Shown here in pieces: positions 1-10,679 of a stretch of 64,000 nt of DNA (position 1 is its first letter; each line of letters opens with the position of its first letter). The notes beneath the pieces were generated by a model, which worked only from the letters and a program-made list of their open reading frames with translations, was not told the DNA's origin and did not search any database. The translations under genes and the position numbers were made by a program. Origin of the DNA: Branchiostoma floridae (taxonomy: Eukaryota; Chordata; Leptocardii; Amphioxiformes; Branchiostomatidae). The stretch is from contig NW_023365734.1 in the NCBI RefSeq assembly GCF_000003815.2, positions 111,647 through 175,646 on the forward strand, in the 5' to 3' direction.

Positions 1-840
1 GTAAATATAGCTCAGGACACGATTAAACTAGCCTCCAAGCAGACGTACCAGCTGGGTGAAAAACAAAATACGAATTTGGCAAAATAGGGACAAATAAGTT
101 GCCATGGGATTTCTGTCTACGTCAGTGTTTTGCAGTCTATCCAGCTATCAGTTCACTCCTAGGCCAATTAACTCCTACTAGACTTTTATTGTTCATAACT
201 GTCCATTGTCACTTGTATATCTACTATGTTTATACCATGTACTTGCAATTAGCCTTTGGGCACGAACTTGCAAATAGACTTCTATATTTTATTCCTAACT
301 TGGCCAAATTCCCATATTACTATTCGGCTAGGCCGGAGTCTGGTAAATGGTCTTGTTAAAACAGCGGGTTAGGAAATGTATTGGGGTAAGATTGATTAAA
401 GATAGACGGGAGAAGACATGGAGAGTTATTAATTTGAAATCAGCACTCGTGTACATTTTATCATATAGAACTGCGATTTATAACAACAGCAGACCCCCAC
501 CCGTGTTATTGTACCTTCTGTATCGAACATTGTTGTCTTTTCGTGACCTTTTTGCACATAATGTCAGAATAATTTATCATGACTGCCAGCTCGTGCGTAC
601 TTCATACCCGTATCAACATGCCTGGGGTATAAAAATCAACTATCAACACAACTATTGGCCACGAACTGCCGAATTGACTACCGTATATGCCGACATTTTA
701 GCATGCTTCTATGATGCGGTTCTAAGGTTTTGTTACAAACCGGTACAATTTGTCATAAGCAATGTAGATAACTGTCTTAATGGCCTTAATGATTTTCCAA
801 AACTCCGAAATCGCTTAAATTTTGGCCTGCTAAATTAGGC
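1..840. other. Intergenic, nothing recognised
   Basis: AT-rich sequence. A 163-codon ORF (347-838) has no protein-like composition, no homology I recognise and no splice context. A weak MITE family 1 end lies at 28-49. Confidence 0.6.
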
Positions 841-989
841 ACTGTAAATGCATTTATTTTCGCGGGACTTTACTTTCGCAGAAGCGGGAAAATTGAGTGT
901 TCGCAGCGGTTTTAGGAGGTTCGCGGTGTAGCGGCCATCGCGAAAACCGCGAACACAAAACTACCACGAACATCTCTGCATTTACAGTA
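841..989. mobile_element. MITE, family 2 (ACTGTAAATGCA ends)
   Basis: The inverted ends are actgtaaatgcattta and tgcatttacagt. The interior is rich in cgcggg/cgcga and is partly self-complementary. About 149 bp, non-coding. Confidence 0.75.
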
Positions 990-1390
990 AGTCACTGACC
1001 CTCGATAACCTACCATAACTAACTAGTTACTCGTTAACCAATCTGCCTTTCGACTGCCCAGCACGTGACGTAATGTCAACCTTCACTCTCACGACTTTGT
1101 TCCGGTTTTACATCAATCAGCCCCGTTCCCTAGCAACTCTATATATTAACATGGGGTGACTCATGCTAATATCTAAAGCTTTATTGACTTCATCCAATAC
1201 TTTATGCCATCGTCTGTGCTGGATAAATTTGCCCTGATCTTGGATACAACACTCCACTATTAGCGCCGCTAATGTGTGTCCATAGAGCGGCTGGGTTCAC
1301 AGGTGTTCATACTGAACAGCTCGGGCATAGGAAAAAATGTTGTGTTTCCATTTATGGTCCTGAAAAAAAATAGGGTAGCGTTTTCATCTT

Positions 1391-1660
1391 ATTACCTCCA
1401 TGAAATTTCATGGAGGTTATATTTTCCCTACTGTTTGTGTGTGTGTCTGTGTGTGTATGTCTGTGTATGATCAAGATAACTCAAGAACGGCTGGATGGAT
1501 TGGTTTCATACTTGATATGTTGGTGGGTGTGATGAAAGCTGGAAATGAGCAGATTTGGGGCCCTCTAGCCGCTTGGTACTGCAAAGCAACTTTCGGTTTT
1601 GCTATTTCGAGTTCTGAAGAAGCTAAGATCACGATTTTTAAGCGTTAGATAGCCCTTGTT
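1391..1660. repeat. Dispersed repeat with the palindrome acctccatgaaatttcatgg
   Basis: This begins with the palindrome at 1396-1420, runs through a GT-rich stretch, and shares caagataactc, gctggaaat and ggggccctctagc with 21585-21830. It ends near ttagatagcccttg. The same family lies reversed at 23285-24357. Confidence 0.65.
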
Positions 1661-4205
1661 TTAAGTTTAAAATACCAGTACCCGGTGTATTCTAGTCTAC
1701 CTCGCTAAACTCTATTTTAGGTCCCTTCGACTGTGAAAAAATTGAGAATCCCAACCTACCAACCCTAATTTTTCCAGGACCGTAACCTAAAACACAACAT
1801 TTTCGCCTATAGGCCTTACCACATGTGACACGAGCGCCCTGTGTCGTGTTAGTATTAAAGTTAAGTGTTGAGAGAAAGAGCTCCGTAGATCAGCTGTGCA
1901 CATGTACGGCTGTCAAACTGTACACACGCAGGGCTTTAAACGTTAAACGGTTTCAAGTTCTAATGTTTGGAAAAGGTCGCTAGGTTTTAAGTGGCTCTTT
2001 GGGCAGTATTTACCGTAAGTCAGTAGTGTTCTCAAACGTTTCGCTCGCTTTTCTGATGATGTATTGCATTACAGGGATGTAGGTTTTATTTTTAATTTCC
2101 TTTCCTAACGCGACGTCAGAAAACTGTGCACCTTTTTTGTCTAGATTTTACATCTATAAAAGAATCCAGTGACGCTTTGACTTATGTTATTGACAGTTTC
2201 TTTGCATACATGTATTGATAGATAAATTACAGTTATAATGTGCGGTGTTTAATCTTACATCAAATATTTACATTCACATAGCAATCGGCCAAGTGGGATC
2301 AGAAAGAGCACTGAGTCGTCAGTCGTGAGCAAAGTAGGTTAGGAGTAATCTGAGGTTAGGAGTTGGTCGCCGAGGTTGCCTACTTGTCTTTAAAAGCCGT
2401 CTGTGCCAGCCAGCGTTATAAATTTTGAAAAATCAAAGTCAGAAAGCGATATTCTACTTGGATAAGATCAGAGGAGCGAACTGTGGATAGGGTAGAATGA
2501 ATTCCAGGCTTTGGTGGTTCGGAGCAAATAGCTATGGTCACATTTCTAAACTGGTGTCCGGCCGGGATGTTTGAGGACAACGAAAATAACAGTGTTAATC
2601 AAGGATTATACATAAATTACGCTCATGACTTATTTTCTTCACACTTTTTGTTGTCCTTTATACTATAGCTTTGGGTCACGAAAGCTGCCAGGCCGGGCCC
2701 CGGTTTGGAAATGTGATAGGTGCTTGAGACGCCAGTTGTGCACAGTGTTACAGACTACATCAGTACCTGTGTACACTGTGCTGTAGCTGTCCCACTCTGA
2801 AGAAACATTTACCCAAACCCTCCCGCCGCACGTTTTCCGGTGTCTGGGGCACTTTACAGGTTGTTAACCTACTTCTGTGGCTGAACCTTCGCCATGAGGC
2901 TGTTTTCGGTGCCGCTTGTGGATGGGTTTGAATGTGTATGCGCGCGCGCGTGTGTGTGTGTGTGTTTGTGTGTTTGTGTATGTGTATATGTGTGTGTGTG
3001 TGAGTGTGTGTGTGTATGTGTATATGTGTGTGTGTGTTTGGGTGTGTGTGTGTATGTGTATATGTGTGTGAGTGTGTGTGTTTGTGTGTGTGTGTCACTA
3101 TGAATGTTATAACAGAAGACGTTGCGGATAGATCCGTATAATAGTTGGTATGTCGGTAGGCTTGAAAACCAAAGGACAAGTTCGGTTGTCGACCGCTAGC
3201 GGCTTTCTATGGAACTGCAACAGTACTTTGATCGAAGGCCATCAACCTTTATAATTTATGCAAATAAGGACTTCATAATACGCCAGTCATAAATGTTATC
3301 GTCATTTGGTGAAGATGTGAAGTCACGAAACTCTAGTTATGCCTGACTTTTGCCACAGGTGGTTACCACATGTTGGCAACGGAAAGACTTTAAATCGCCT
3401 TTGTACATAGATATATATTATATCACCCTGTTTTGCAGCTTGTCTCCACTGTACAATTTGCATTCGAAGCACATACAGGCCAGTCGGGAAATCCGCGCCA
3501 AGGTTAAGGTGGCTTCTGTACGTATCGTCTGTTCTCCCTGTCAATCAAATCTTTCTTTTCTTGCATGTACCTTAATGAGTGTAAGGGTTTCCGCCGTGGG
3601 ACTTGTAACGGGGATTACAGGTGAGTAATTTGCTGCGTGACCCGGGACCACCTAAGCTCCGAACAGACTATTAGTTTCTAAAAATAACCAATCAACGTCC
3701 CTTTGGTCGTTGCTAATGTGTCGTCTGGTTCGCATGTCAATCAGTCGTTTGTTTCCTTTCAAACGCCGAAGTGCAGGTGTACAACTCAAGAAGGCTTCAA
3801 GTAGTTAGACAAATCACACTTGAACTTGAGAGAGGGAATACTACGTGATTTAAGGGCCAAGAAAATTCAAATCCTTGTTTCAAATCACAGAACAATTAGT
3901 GACGTCATCAGGAATCACAGGTGTCTAACGATAGAGGATACACATGCGCACCGAGCTAGAAAGTTGAAGTGAAAAAAGTTTCGCAAATGTGATCTTAAAG
4001 ACAAATTTGCGAAGTGACGTCTCATAAGGTTAACGGGTGTCTTGTCAGCAGACGGACGACGCATGCGCATTGAAAGGGAATAAAGGTGTCCGGTAAGCAA
4101 ATTTGTTGCAGTTCGTGGTCTAAAAAACATGTGCAGGGTTTTCGCCATTTTTTCCCAAAGTTAAGTTTACGTTATTTCGTCTGGGTACACCTTTGTGCAT
4201 AGTCA
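1661..4205. other. Intergenic
   Basis: No coding sequence recognised apart from the GT tract at 2938-3096. The short motif ggccgggccccggtttg at about 2691 recurs near 9130. Confidence 0.6.
2938..3096. repeat. GT-rich microsatellite
   Basis: About 160 bases of gtgtgt with tatgtgtat and gagtgt interruptions. ORFs on both strands here are products of the repeat. Confidence 0.9.
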
Positions 4206-4232
4206 GGCACCGTAGGGTCTGCTTGGAGACTA
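4206..4232. repeat. Solo end of MITE family 1
   Basis: The last bases of copy A (cgtagggtctgcttggagac) occur here without a partner arm. A weaker match lies at 28-49 (tagcctccaagcagacgtac), and a shorter one near 57673. Confidence 0.6.
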
Positions 4233-4249
4233 CTTTGTGCACTGGAAGT

Positions 4250-4945
4250 CCGTCTACTATTGGAGCCTACCACTCCGTTTGGAGGGGTGTTCCATTGCTG
4301 TTGACTCAGTTACATACCGGGACTCCCACAGTCAGAGCTAAATGATGGTAACGTTACATTGGTATAGTCCGTCTACAATGGACCGACTCCAAAACCCCGC
4401 CCCCTGTTCGATCATGATTTTATTTTCGAACATCTCCGTCAAAAATAGCCATTTCTGTCCTGCTGTGGCAGTTTTTGACGGAGGTGTTCGAAATAGAATA
4501 TGGGGTTCTATTTGTTCGATATGGCGTTCGACAGGATCGGTCCATTGGAGCTTCCCACTCCGTTTGGAGGGGTGTTCCATTGCTGTTGAAAGTTGACCCA
4601 GTCACGCGCGGGTTGTGCTGACACATATCGGGACCCCCAAAGTCGGAGCTGAATGATGGTACATTGGTATAGTCCGTCTACAATGGACCGATCCCCAAAA
4701 CCCGCCCCCTGTTCGATCATGGTTCTATTTCGAACACCTCCGTCAAAAATAGCCATTTTTGTTCCACTGCGGCAGTTTTTGACGGACGTGTTCGAAATAG
4801 AATAGGGGGTTCTATTTGTTCGATATGGCGTTAGACAGGATCGGTCCATTGGAGCTTTCCACTACGTTTGGAGGGGGGTTCCAACCCGGCGTTGTTGAAA
4901 GTTGACTCAGTCACGCGCCGGTTGTGCCGACACATACCGGGACTC
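4250..4945. repeat. Tandem repeat of about 304 bp, each unit with a hairpin
   Basis: gtccattggagct-tcccact recurs at 4541 and 4845 (period 304), with a shorter first unit from about 4250. Each unit has an inverted pair, ttcgaacatctccgtcaaaa and tttttgacggaggtgttcga (4426-4491, again about 4731-4797). Non-coding; short ORFs in it are incidental. Confidence 0.75.
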
Positions 4946-7900
4946 CCAAAGTCAGAGCTGAGATAACACCACACAATAGCGCGGGCCTGGCGCGCTGAAA
5001 AGTGCCGCTATATTTACCCTGCTGTTAGCCCGGGGTAAGGGTTAAACAGTAACGCGGTGTGTGCCGTAGTTAGGGGCCGCTAGGACGGGACCTGCGTGCC
5101 GGCACAGTCATCTTATTCAGGTACAGGTACGTACCACCTTCTTATACTGTTCTTATATACCGTATACGGTATGCAGGGTCGCGTATACGTATCAGGTGGG
5201 TAGGAATGTCTTTACTGGGTTGAAGTGTTCTAAGACGTTTGAAAGACTCCGTCAAGGGCCGCGAAGTTTTCTTGTGTACATAGTGAATGCTTGTGTTGCT
5301 ACAATCCCGCGCCAAATGTTGCGATAGTGTGCCCTGTGGACACTTGCATAGTCATATGTTTCAGTTGTAGGCCCAATTAGCCGTCCGCATATCTTACTTG
5401 ACTTTTTCTGAACTGTTGGCGCGTAAAATCGAGTGTGTGTGGCTTAAATGGACCGTTTTATATTCATGTGTGTTGTGTCTAAATATTCCCCGTCAAACAC
5501 GTACTACAAACATCGCTACTAAGGAGAGTTAAAACACACACTTGCGTGCTTCGCTCGCTTTATGTAATGTCAACTTTATAAGCTTAAATCCCTCCTCAAA
5601 CTTGTCTGTTCTAAGTGAATGTTAAGCTTGTTGTTGAAACACGTCGTACTCGACACCTTGGTCTTTACAAGAGGGTTCAAACAATTCCCTACGAGCTGTC
5701 ACATAAAGAACACGTTCCAAGTCCCGTGTGAAAGTGAGGTCCTTACAGGCTTGGAGTTTTTTTAGCCTGGTATCCAGTCGTGATATAGCTATATTACGGC
5801 TGGATACCAGGCTACAATTACGTAATTGCGAAGAGGAGAGAAGAGACTCGGGAGCTATATTACGGCTGGATACCAGACTAGAATTATTTAGCAGCTATTC
5901 ATTCTGTAGATTAGAATCTTATGCTTTAATTAATTGATTTGCATATCCTTAATTGACAAACCCCAGTGTTGTGCACGGCAAAACCTTCCAGGTCAGTAAT
6001 AGTACATTTAGAATGTTTCTTCGCGTAACCGCGGTTTGAAAAGTACCTCCAACCGGTCCCCATTCAAACTTCGCAGGTTAACTTTCGACCAGGTGGATTC
6101 GAACAATGCAACATTTTCACGCTAGCTATCTCTACTGAAGCATAGTTAGACATAATTCCCCGGTGTCCTGTGTTATCCCATGTGTTTCCGTACCACGCCC
6201 AGATCTTTATTGTGCTTCAGAACTTTCTTGTAGTCTCTACCAGACTAACTATTATAGAGAGAAGAATTTGCCAGGGGAGTTTTGCTACCCACGTGAGAGG
6301 AGTTGGCCGGTCGTAGGGGAAACATGAACCTTTGCGTGGACTGACTCCCCTTGACATTTTATTGCCGATTTTTTCCACGAATTCTACGATCTCTGCATCC
6401 CCGTAGGAAGGCCTGGTGAAAGACTTTCTTGTCTGTTCCACCATGTAGCCTACGGGCACCCCCCCCCCCCCCCACACACATGATTGACAGGTCAAACAGG
6501 CGAGACATGTTAACCAGCCGGTAACCAGGCGACGCGCGGCGAGAGGGTGTCCGAGCTGTACAGGTGCCTTACCAACTCATCAAAATTTCACAGTTTCTGA
6601 GGAATCGTCAAAGGTACCGTCATTTTAACGCTCACATGTGGTACACCATAGCTTTAACTCTTAGCTGCTGAGATAGTTTGTGAAAAAGTTGCTGAAGGGG
6701 CAGGTGGTTTGGGTCCAACTCCAGACGGTCGGCTTGTCAGCTTGAGGAAACAAACTTCGGTAACTCACAATCGCCAGTTTTTCCAGGAATTTCATATCTT
6801 CTGCAAGTTCTAGTAAGTTACCAACTTGTTTTACAGTTTCCTTGTCGGTTTAGACCTTGTACTTTTTTATCAGTATATGTTACTGTTTGTTTATACTATC
6901 GTTAGCACTATATATAACTACTCAGTCTTAGGTCAGGTATACTATGTATGCCTCTACTAGGCTGACAATCTTTTGGCCATGTAAAGACAATAACTGCAGG
7001 GGGTCTCTGGGTTTGACAAAAACTCGTCTGAACTTAAGCTTGAGCTGAATATGGCCCACAGATATTGATATAGACCCCACATAGCGTTACAACCTAAACA
7101 TACATGAGATTCGCGTATTTTGTACGGTCGGTCGGAGTTGTACAGGTATTGACAGACGACATTCCGTGACATGGAAAGCTTTCTATGTGTACAAAGTTGC
7201 TGTAGACTACCGGCGTTTTGAATGTGGGAATTTCGTGTGAATCTTTTCCTCATGTCGTAGTGCATATGGTTTTTAATTCATGTTAAGTCCTATCTTTATT
7301 CCTGTACGTTCTTTCCTTCTCATTATTTCTCACCCTAAAAACTTCCTTATCTTTTTTGCATGCATATTTACCCTTTATCTTAACTATCTCAATGACCGGT
7401 AGTTAGGTAATCAGACAGTGTTCCACCTCACACAGAAGACACAGAAATGTCACGTAAAACAACGTAAAGGCGTGACCACCAGGTAGTTACAGGTGTTTGT
7501 GAGGACAGGTTAAAAGAACACCTGTGCCTCTTATCGCGTGACAAAAACCTCGCGTACGCGAAAAATGCAAACCGCAGCAGATACACACGCTACTGCTAAT
7601 GGTTGCAATTGTTAGTGCGATGTTCTCTCTCAAACCTTACTTTTGTATCACCCAATCCCCTCCCCATAATTACCCGTAGTCTTTTTTCTATTCAACGCGA
7701 CGCAAAGCTTTACAGACGTTCAAAATGCAGCAAAAGACGGATTAAACAAGCCAAGGCGGAACAACTGTTTGAATCTCCTAGCTAGTATATTACGTACTGA
7801 GGCGTTGGCTGAATGATACAGTGTTACAAAAGTGTCCCTTTGAAACATATGGCAAATTGTCACGTACAACGTGTCAATTCTCTGTCACTGTTCATAAATC

Positions 7901-10039
7901 ACTCTTTGTCTTAAGTAATTAGCTTTCATCAGAATGACACAATAAGGCGTTGACCAGTGTCCTTGTAGACACAGAACGTGTGGCAATCCGGCACGTACAG
8001 CAAACAGCGAAATGACACTTATACATAAATTACATCACATTTGACGTTTGCCGACACTGTCGCCCGGCAGATTTCAATATCTGTAAAGTGAAAGATGTCT
8101 GTCAGATACTAGTACAGTGAACAAGGTAGGGAGGCGCAGCTACAATTTAGTACATTTAGGGTTACTTAGCGCTAACAGCGTCTTCAGTACAGTTTGGGGA
8201 CTTCAGAGTGGTCATGTATAGACGAAAAAGATTTGTCAACAAGGCCAGACAATATATTTTCTTCATGCGTTACCATTGTTTGGCATTTTCAATGGGAAAC
8301 ATTTCTGGTACAACCTGTTTGTTCCTTATGTAATCCCCCCAAAGCAGACTTCTTTTCACGTTCTGTCCTCCCTGTCTCTTTCTTATCTCATGTTAAGCAT
8401 GGCAGTGTAACGGAATGTTGTATCTAGGTCGTTAGAGAAATCTCAGTTCCACTCCCTAAGAATTTAGGTAGCATGCGTAGTCCAAAAGTTACCGGTCCTG
8501 CCTCTGGAACTAGAAACCGTAAGTTCGATTCCGACTGTGTCGCTCACCCGACATGCACGCTACTGGAAAGGGTGCAGTCCTTATACCCCCCTCACATTAG
8601 GCGCGATTCGATCGGACGACGAGTCTGCGAGCTCTAAATTACGAGGAGGCATAACCCTGACGGGAAGGGGGAACTCTGCCATTTCTTCGTCGGCAGCAGG
8701 GTCATGAGCGCGGCCGTGAAAGACTCGGCGTGACCCAGAGACACGGGTTCGAATCCGTGTCAGCTGAAAGGGGAGACACAAAAAGCGCGGCGGAGTCTTT
8801 TGTCCGCACGGACCATTTAACTTGTCATACACAACAGGTACATGGGGTGGGGAGAGACTGGGATTGTTAGAACGCGTGTACCTTGTACCATACCATGAAA
8901 GGGCGGTTCGTTCTAACTTACAGCAGTGTACATAACTGTGAGGTCTTTGGACATGAAACTCAAATACATGAATAGGGTGAGGCCTACGTCAAATTTCAAA
9001 CTTGGGCCCGGTTTCGGGAACGACAAGTATGACATAAAAGACACCAAACTACACAAGACGTAAAAAGAATAGTCATGGGCATTATTTTTGTATATTTTTA
9101 CGTGTACATTTCTATTTTTCGTTTCCTCAAACAGCCCGGCCAGGCCCCGGTTTGAAAACGGGACGTTAGCTCAACTTAACAAAAGTACAGAACTGTTAGG
9201 ATGTCTTAAAACATGAAACTCAAAAAGATCAATAGCTGTACAGCTTAAGGTATCATGAGGTTATGGGTTCGGATCTCAACCTACCGACCAGAACCCGGAC
9301 GCTGACGATCACGTACGCTGTTAGTAGAAAGGCGTTTTTTACGTCGTCCATTTCCTTGACGTCAATGACGTAACGTTACGTTTGAGGAGCAGTAGTACGC
9401 GCATGGAAAAAAGCATTCTCCTACGCAAAGGCGAAACAGAGTCGTCAGAGGGACTCCATCTGTTTTCAGTCAGGAATAAATGACTGACGGTACTCTGCTA
9501 TAGGAGAATGGGAAAAAAACTCCACAGTCTTTTATAAGAATAGAGCTTGCTCCGCTGTGAACAGGATAAAGATAAAGAGTTTTACCACGAATTCCCGCCA
9601 ACAACGCAGTGTGTACTTTGTAACTTTATAAAGTCCAGAATTGTTGTCCCAGCTTGAAAGTCAAGTTTATTTGCTCTGCGTGTATCAAAGAGGCTCTTTA
9701 AAGTTCACACGGAGAAGAACTCTTAACTTTTGTCAGTGGGCTTAGATTGTAGAAAAATCGAACAGTTAAATAGCTTCAAGCTCGCATAAAAGGTAACAAG
9801 ACTACCATCCCTCCAACTTAATTCAGGCTTGGGATTTGTCAGCGGTAGGCAGAGGAACACGGCCCCTTGTTTCAGACCAGTTTAAATGTTTAATCCTCGA
9901 TCCCCTCTACTTCTGTCTGTTGGTCCTTCAACCTTTGTCTGAAGGGACTTCCTGGTCATTGACCCCTCTATAAAATTTTATGACTCAGGTATTGGCTAGG
10001 GGTTAGTGTGTGAGTAGTGCGTTAGTGTGAGTCTGTGTA
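4946..10039. other. Intergenic upstream of the DTHD1-like gene
   Basis: No exon recognised. It holds the palindromic element at 5763-5883, a C run at about 6461-6475, and a diverged direct repeat (acatgaaactcaaa) at about 8950 and 9215. A ggttcgaatccg motif at about 8747 looks tRNA-like but lacks a proper T-arm. Any 5' exons of the DTHD1-like gene should lie here. Confidence 0.5.
5763..5883. mobile_element. Palindromic MITE-like element
   Basis: tagcctggtatccag at 5763 pairs with ctggataccaggcta ending at 5814, with a largely paired interior (gatatagctatatta). A third copy of the right arm follows at 5852-5883. Confidence 0.6.
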
Positions 10040-10517
10040 TGGGTGTGTAGTAACCAGTGGTTTCCTTTACAAACCCAGACCGTACGGCAGACGCGGGTCA
10101 CCCTAGCCCGGGCGGTAGCGGAGGGTTAGAGTGTGGGTTAGTGTGCGGGTATGTTCCATGGGTTGTGAGTGGATAGCGCATAGGTGTGTAGTAACCCATG
10201 GTTCCCTTTACAGACCCAGGCCCGACCCAGCAGCTGACCCAAACCGTACACCAGGCGCGGGCCACCCTAGCCCGGGCGGTAGTGGATGGTTAGTGTGCGG
10301 ATATGTTCCATGGGTTGTGAGTGGATAGCGCATGGGTGTGTAGTAACCCATGGTTCCCTTTACAGACCCAGGCCCGACCCAGCAGCTGACCCAAACCGTA
10401 CACCAGGCGCGGGCCACCCTAGCCCGGGCGGTAGTGGATGGTTAGTGTGCGGATATGTTCCATGGGTTGTGAGTGGATAGCGCATGGGTGTGTAGTAACC
10501 CATGGTTCCCTTTACAG
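10040..10517 (+). repeat. 152-bp tandem array of exon-start fragments upstream of the first DTHD1-like exon
   Basis: The motif ttagtgtgcgg recurs at 10138, 10290 and 10442, a 152-bp period. Each unit has an acceptor-like tttacag and then about 65 bases nearly identical to the start of exon 10518-10679 (acccaggcccg, cagcagctgaccca, gcgcgggcc, ctagcccgggc), then breaks off into gtagtggatggttag. The first unit (about 10060-10120) is shorter and more diverged. The units lack the Ala/Glu half of the exon and its donor. Confidence 0.8.
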
Positions 10518-10679
10518 ACCCAGGCCCGTCCCAGCAGCTGACCCAGACCGTACAGCAGGCGCGGGCGACCCTAGCCCGGGCAGTGGCGGAGGCGGCAGAG
10601 GCGGAGCGCAGCGCGGCGGCGGCAGAAGTGGCGGCGGCAGAGGCGGCAGCGGCCGCGGGAAGGACCATGGCAGCGCCCG
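10518..10679 (+). CDS. DTHD1-like: First recognised exon of the DTHD1-like gene, Ala/Glu-rich, with candidate start codon
   Basis: The exon is preceded by an acceptor-like cctttacag and followed by donor cccg/gtgagt. It is 162 nt with phase 1 at both ends. Upstream of the ATG the frame is open and encodes a Gln/Ala/Arg-rich, coiled-coil-like stretch followed by an alternating Ala/Glu run. The in-frame ATG at 10667 has a strong Kozak context and is followed by Ala-Ala-Pro before the splice. Two readings fit. Either this is an internal exon with a coding N-terminus upstream, or it is a GC-rich 5' leader exon with translation starting at 10667. The sequence alone does not decide. No earlier coding exon was found. 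Confidence 0.6.

Noticed and set aside
347-838. 163-codon ORF on the plus strand
   Set aside because: Composition looks random, with no motif and no splice or promoter context.
2760-3179. His/Thr-rich ORF on the minus strand
   Set aside because: Most of it is translation of the GT microsatellite.
8730-8775. tRNA-like ggttcgaatccg
   Set aside because: The bases flanking the loop do not form a proper T-arm, and no D or anticodon arm is visible.
10131-10480. Repeated 64-codon ORFs
   Set aside because: They run across the intron part of the 152-bp units in a frame different from the exon.
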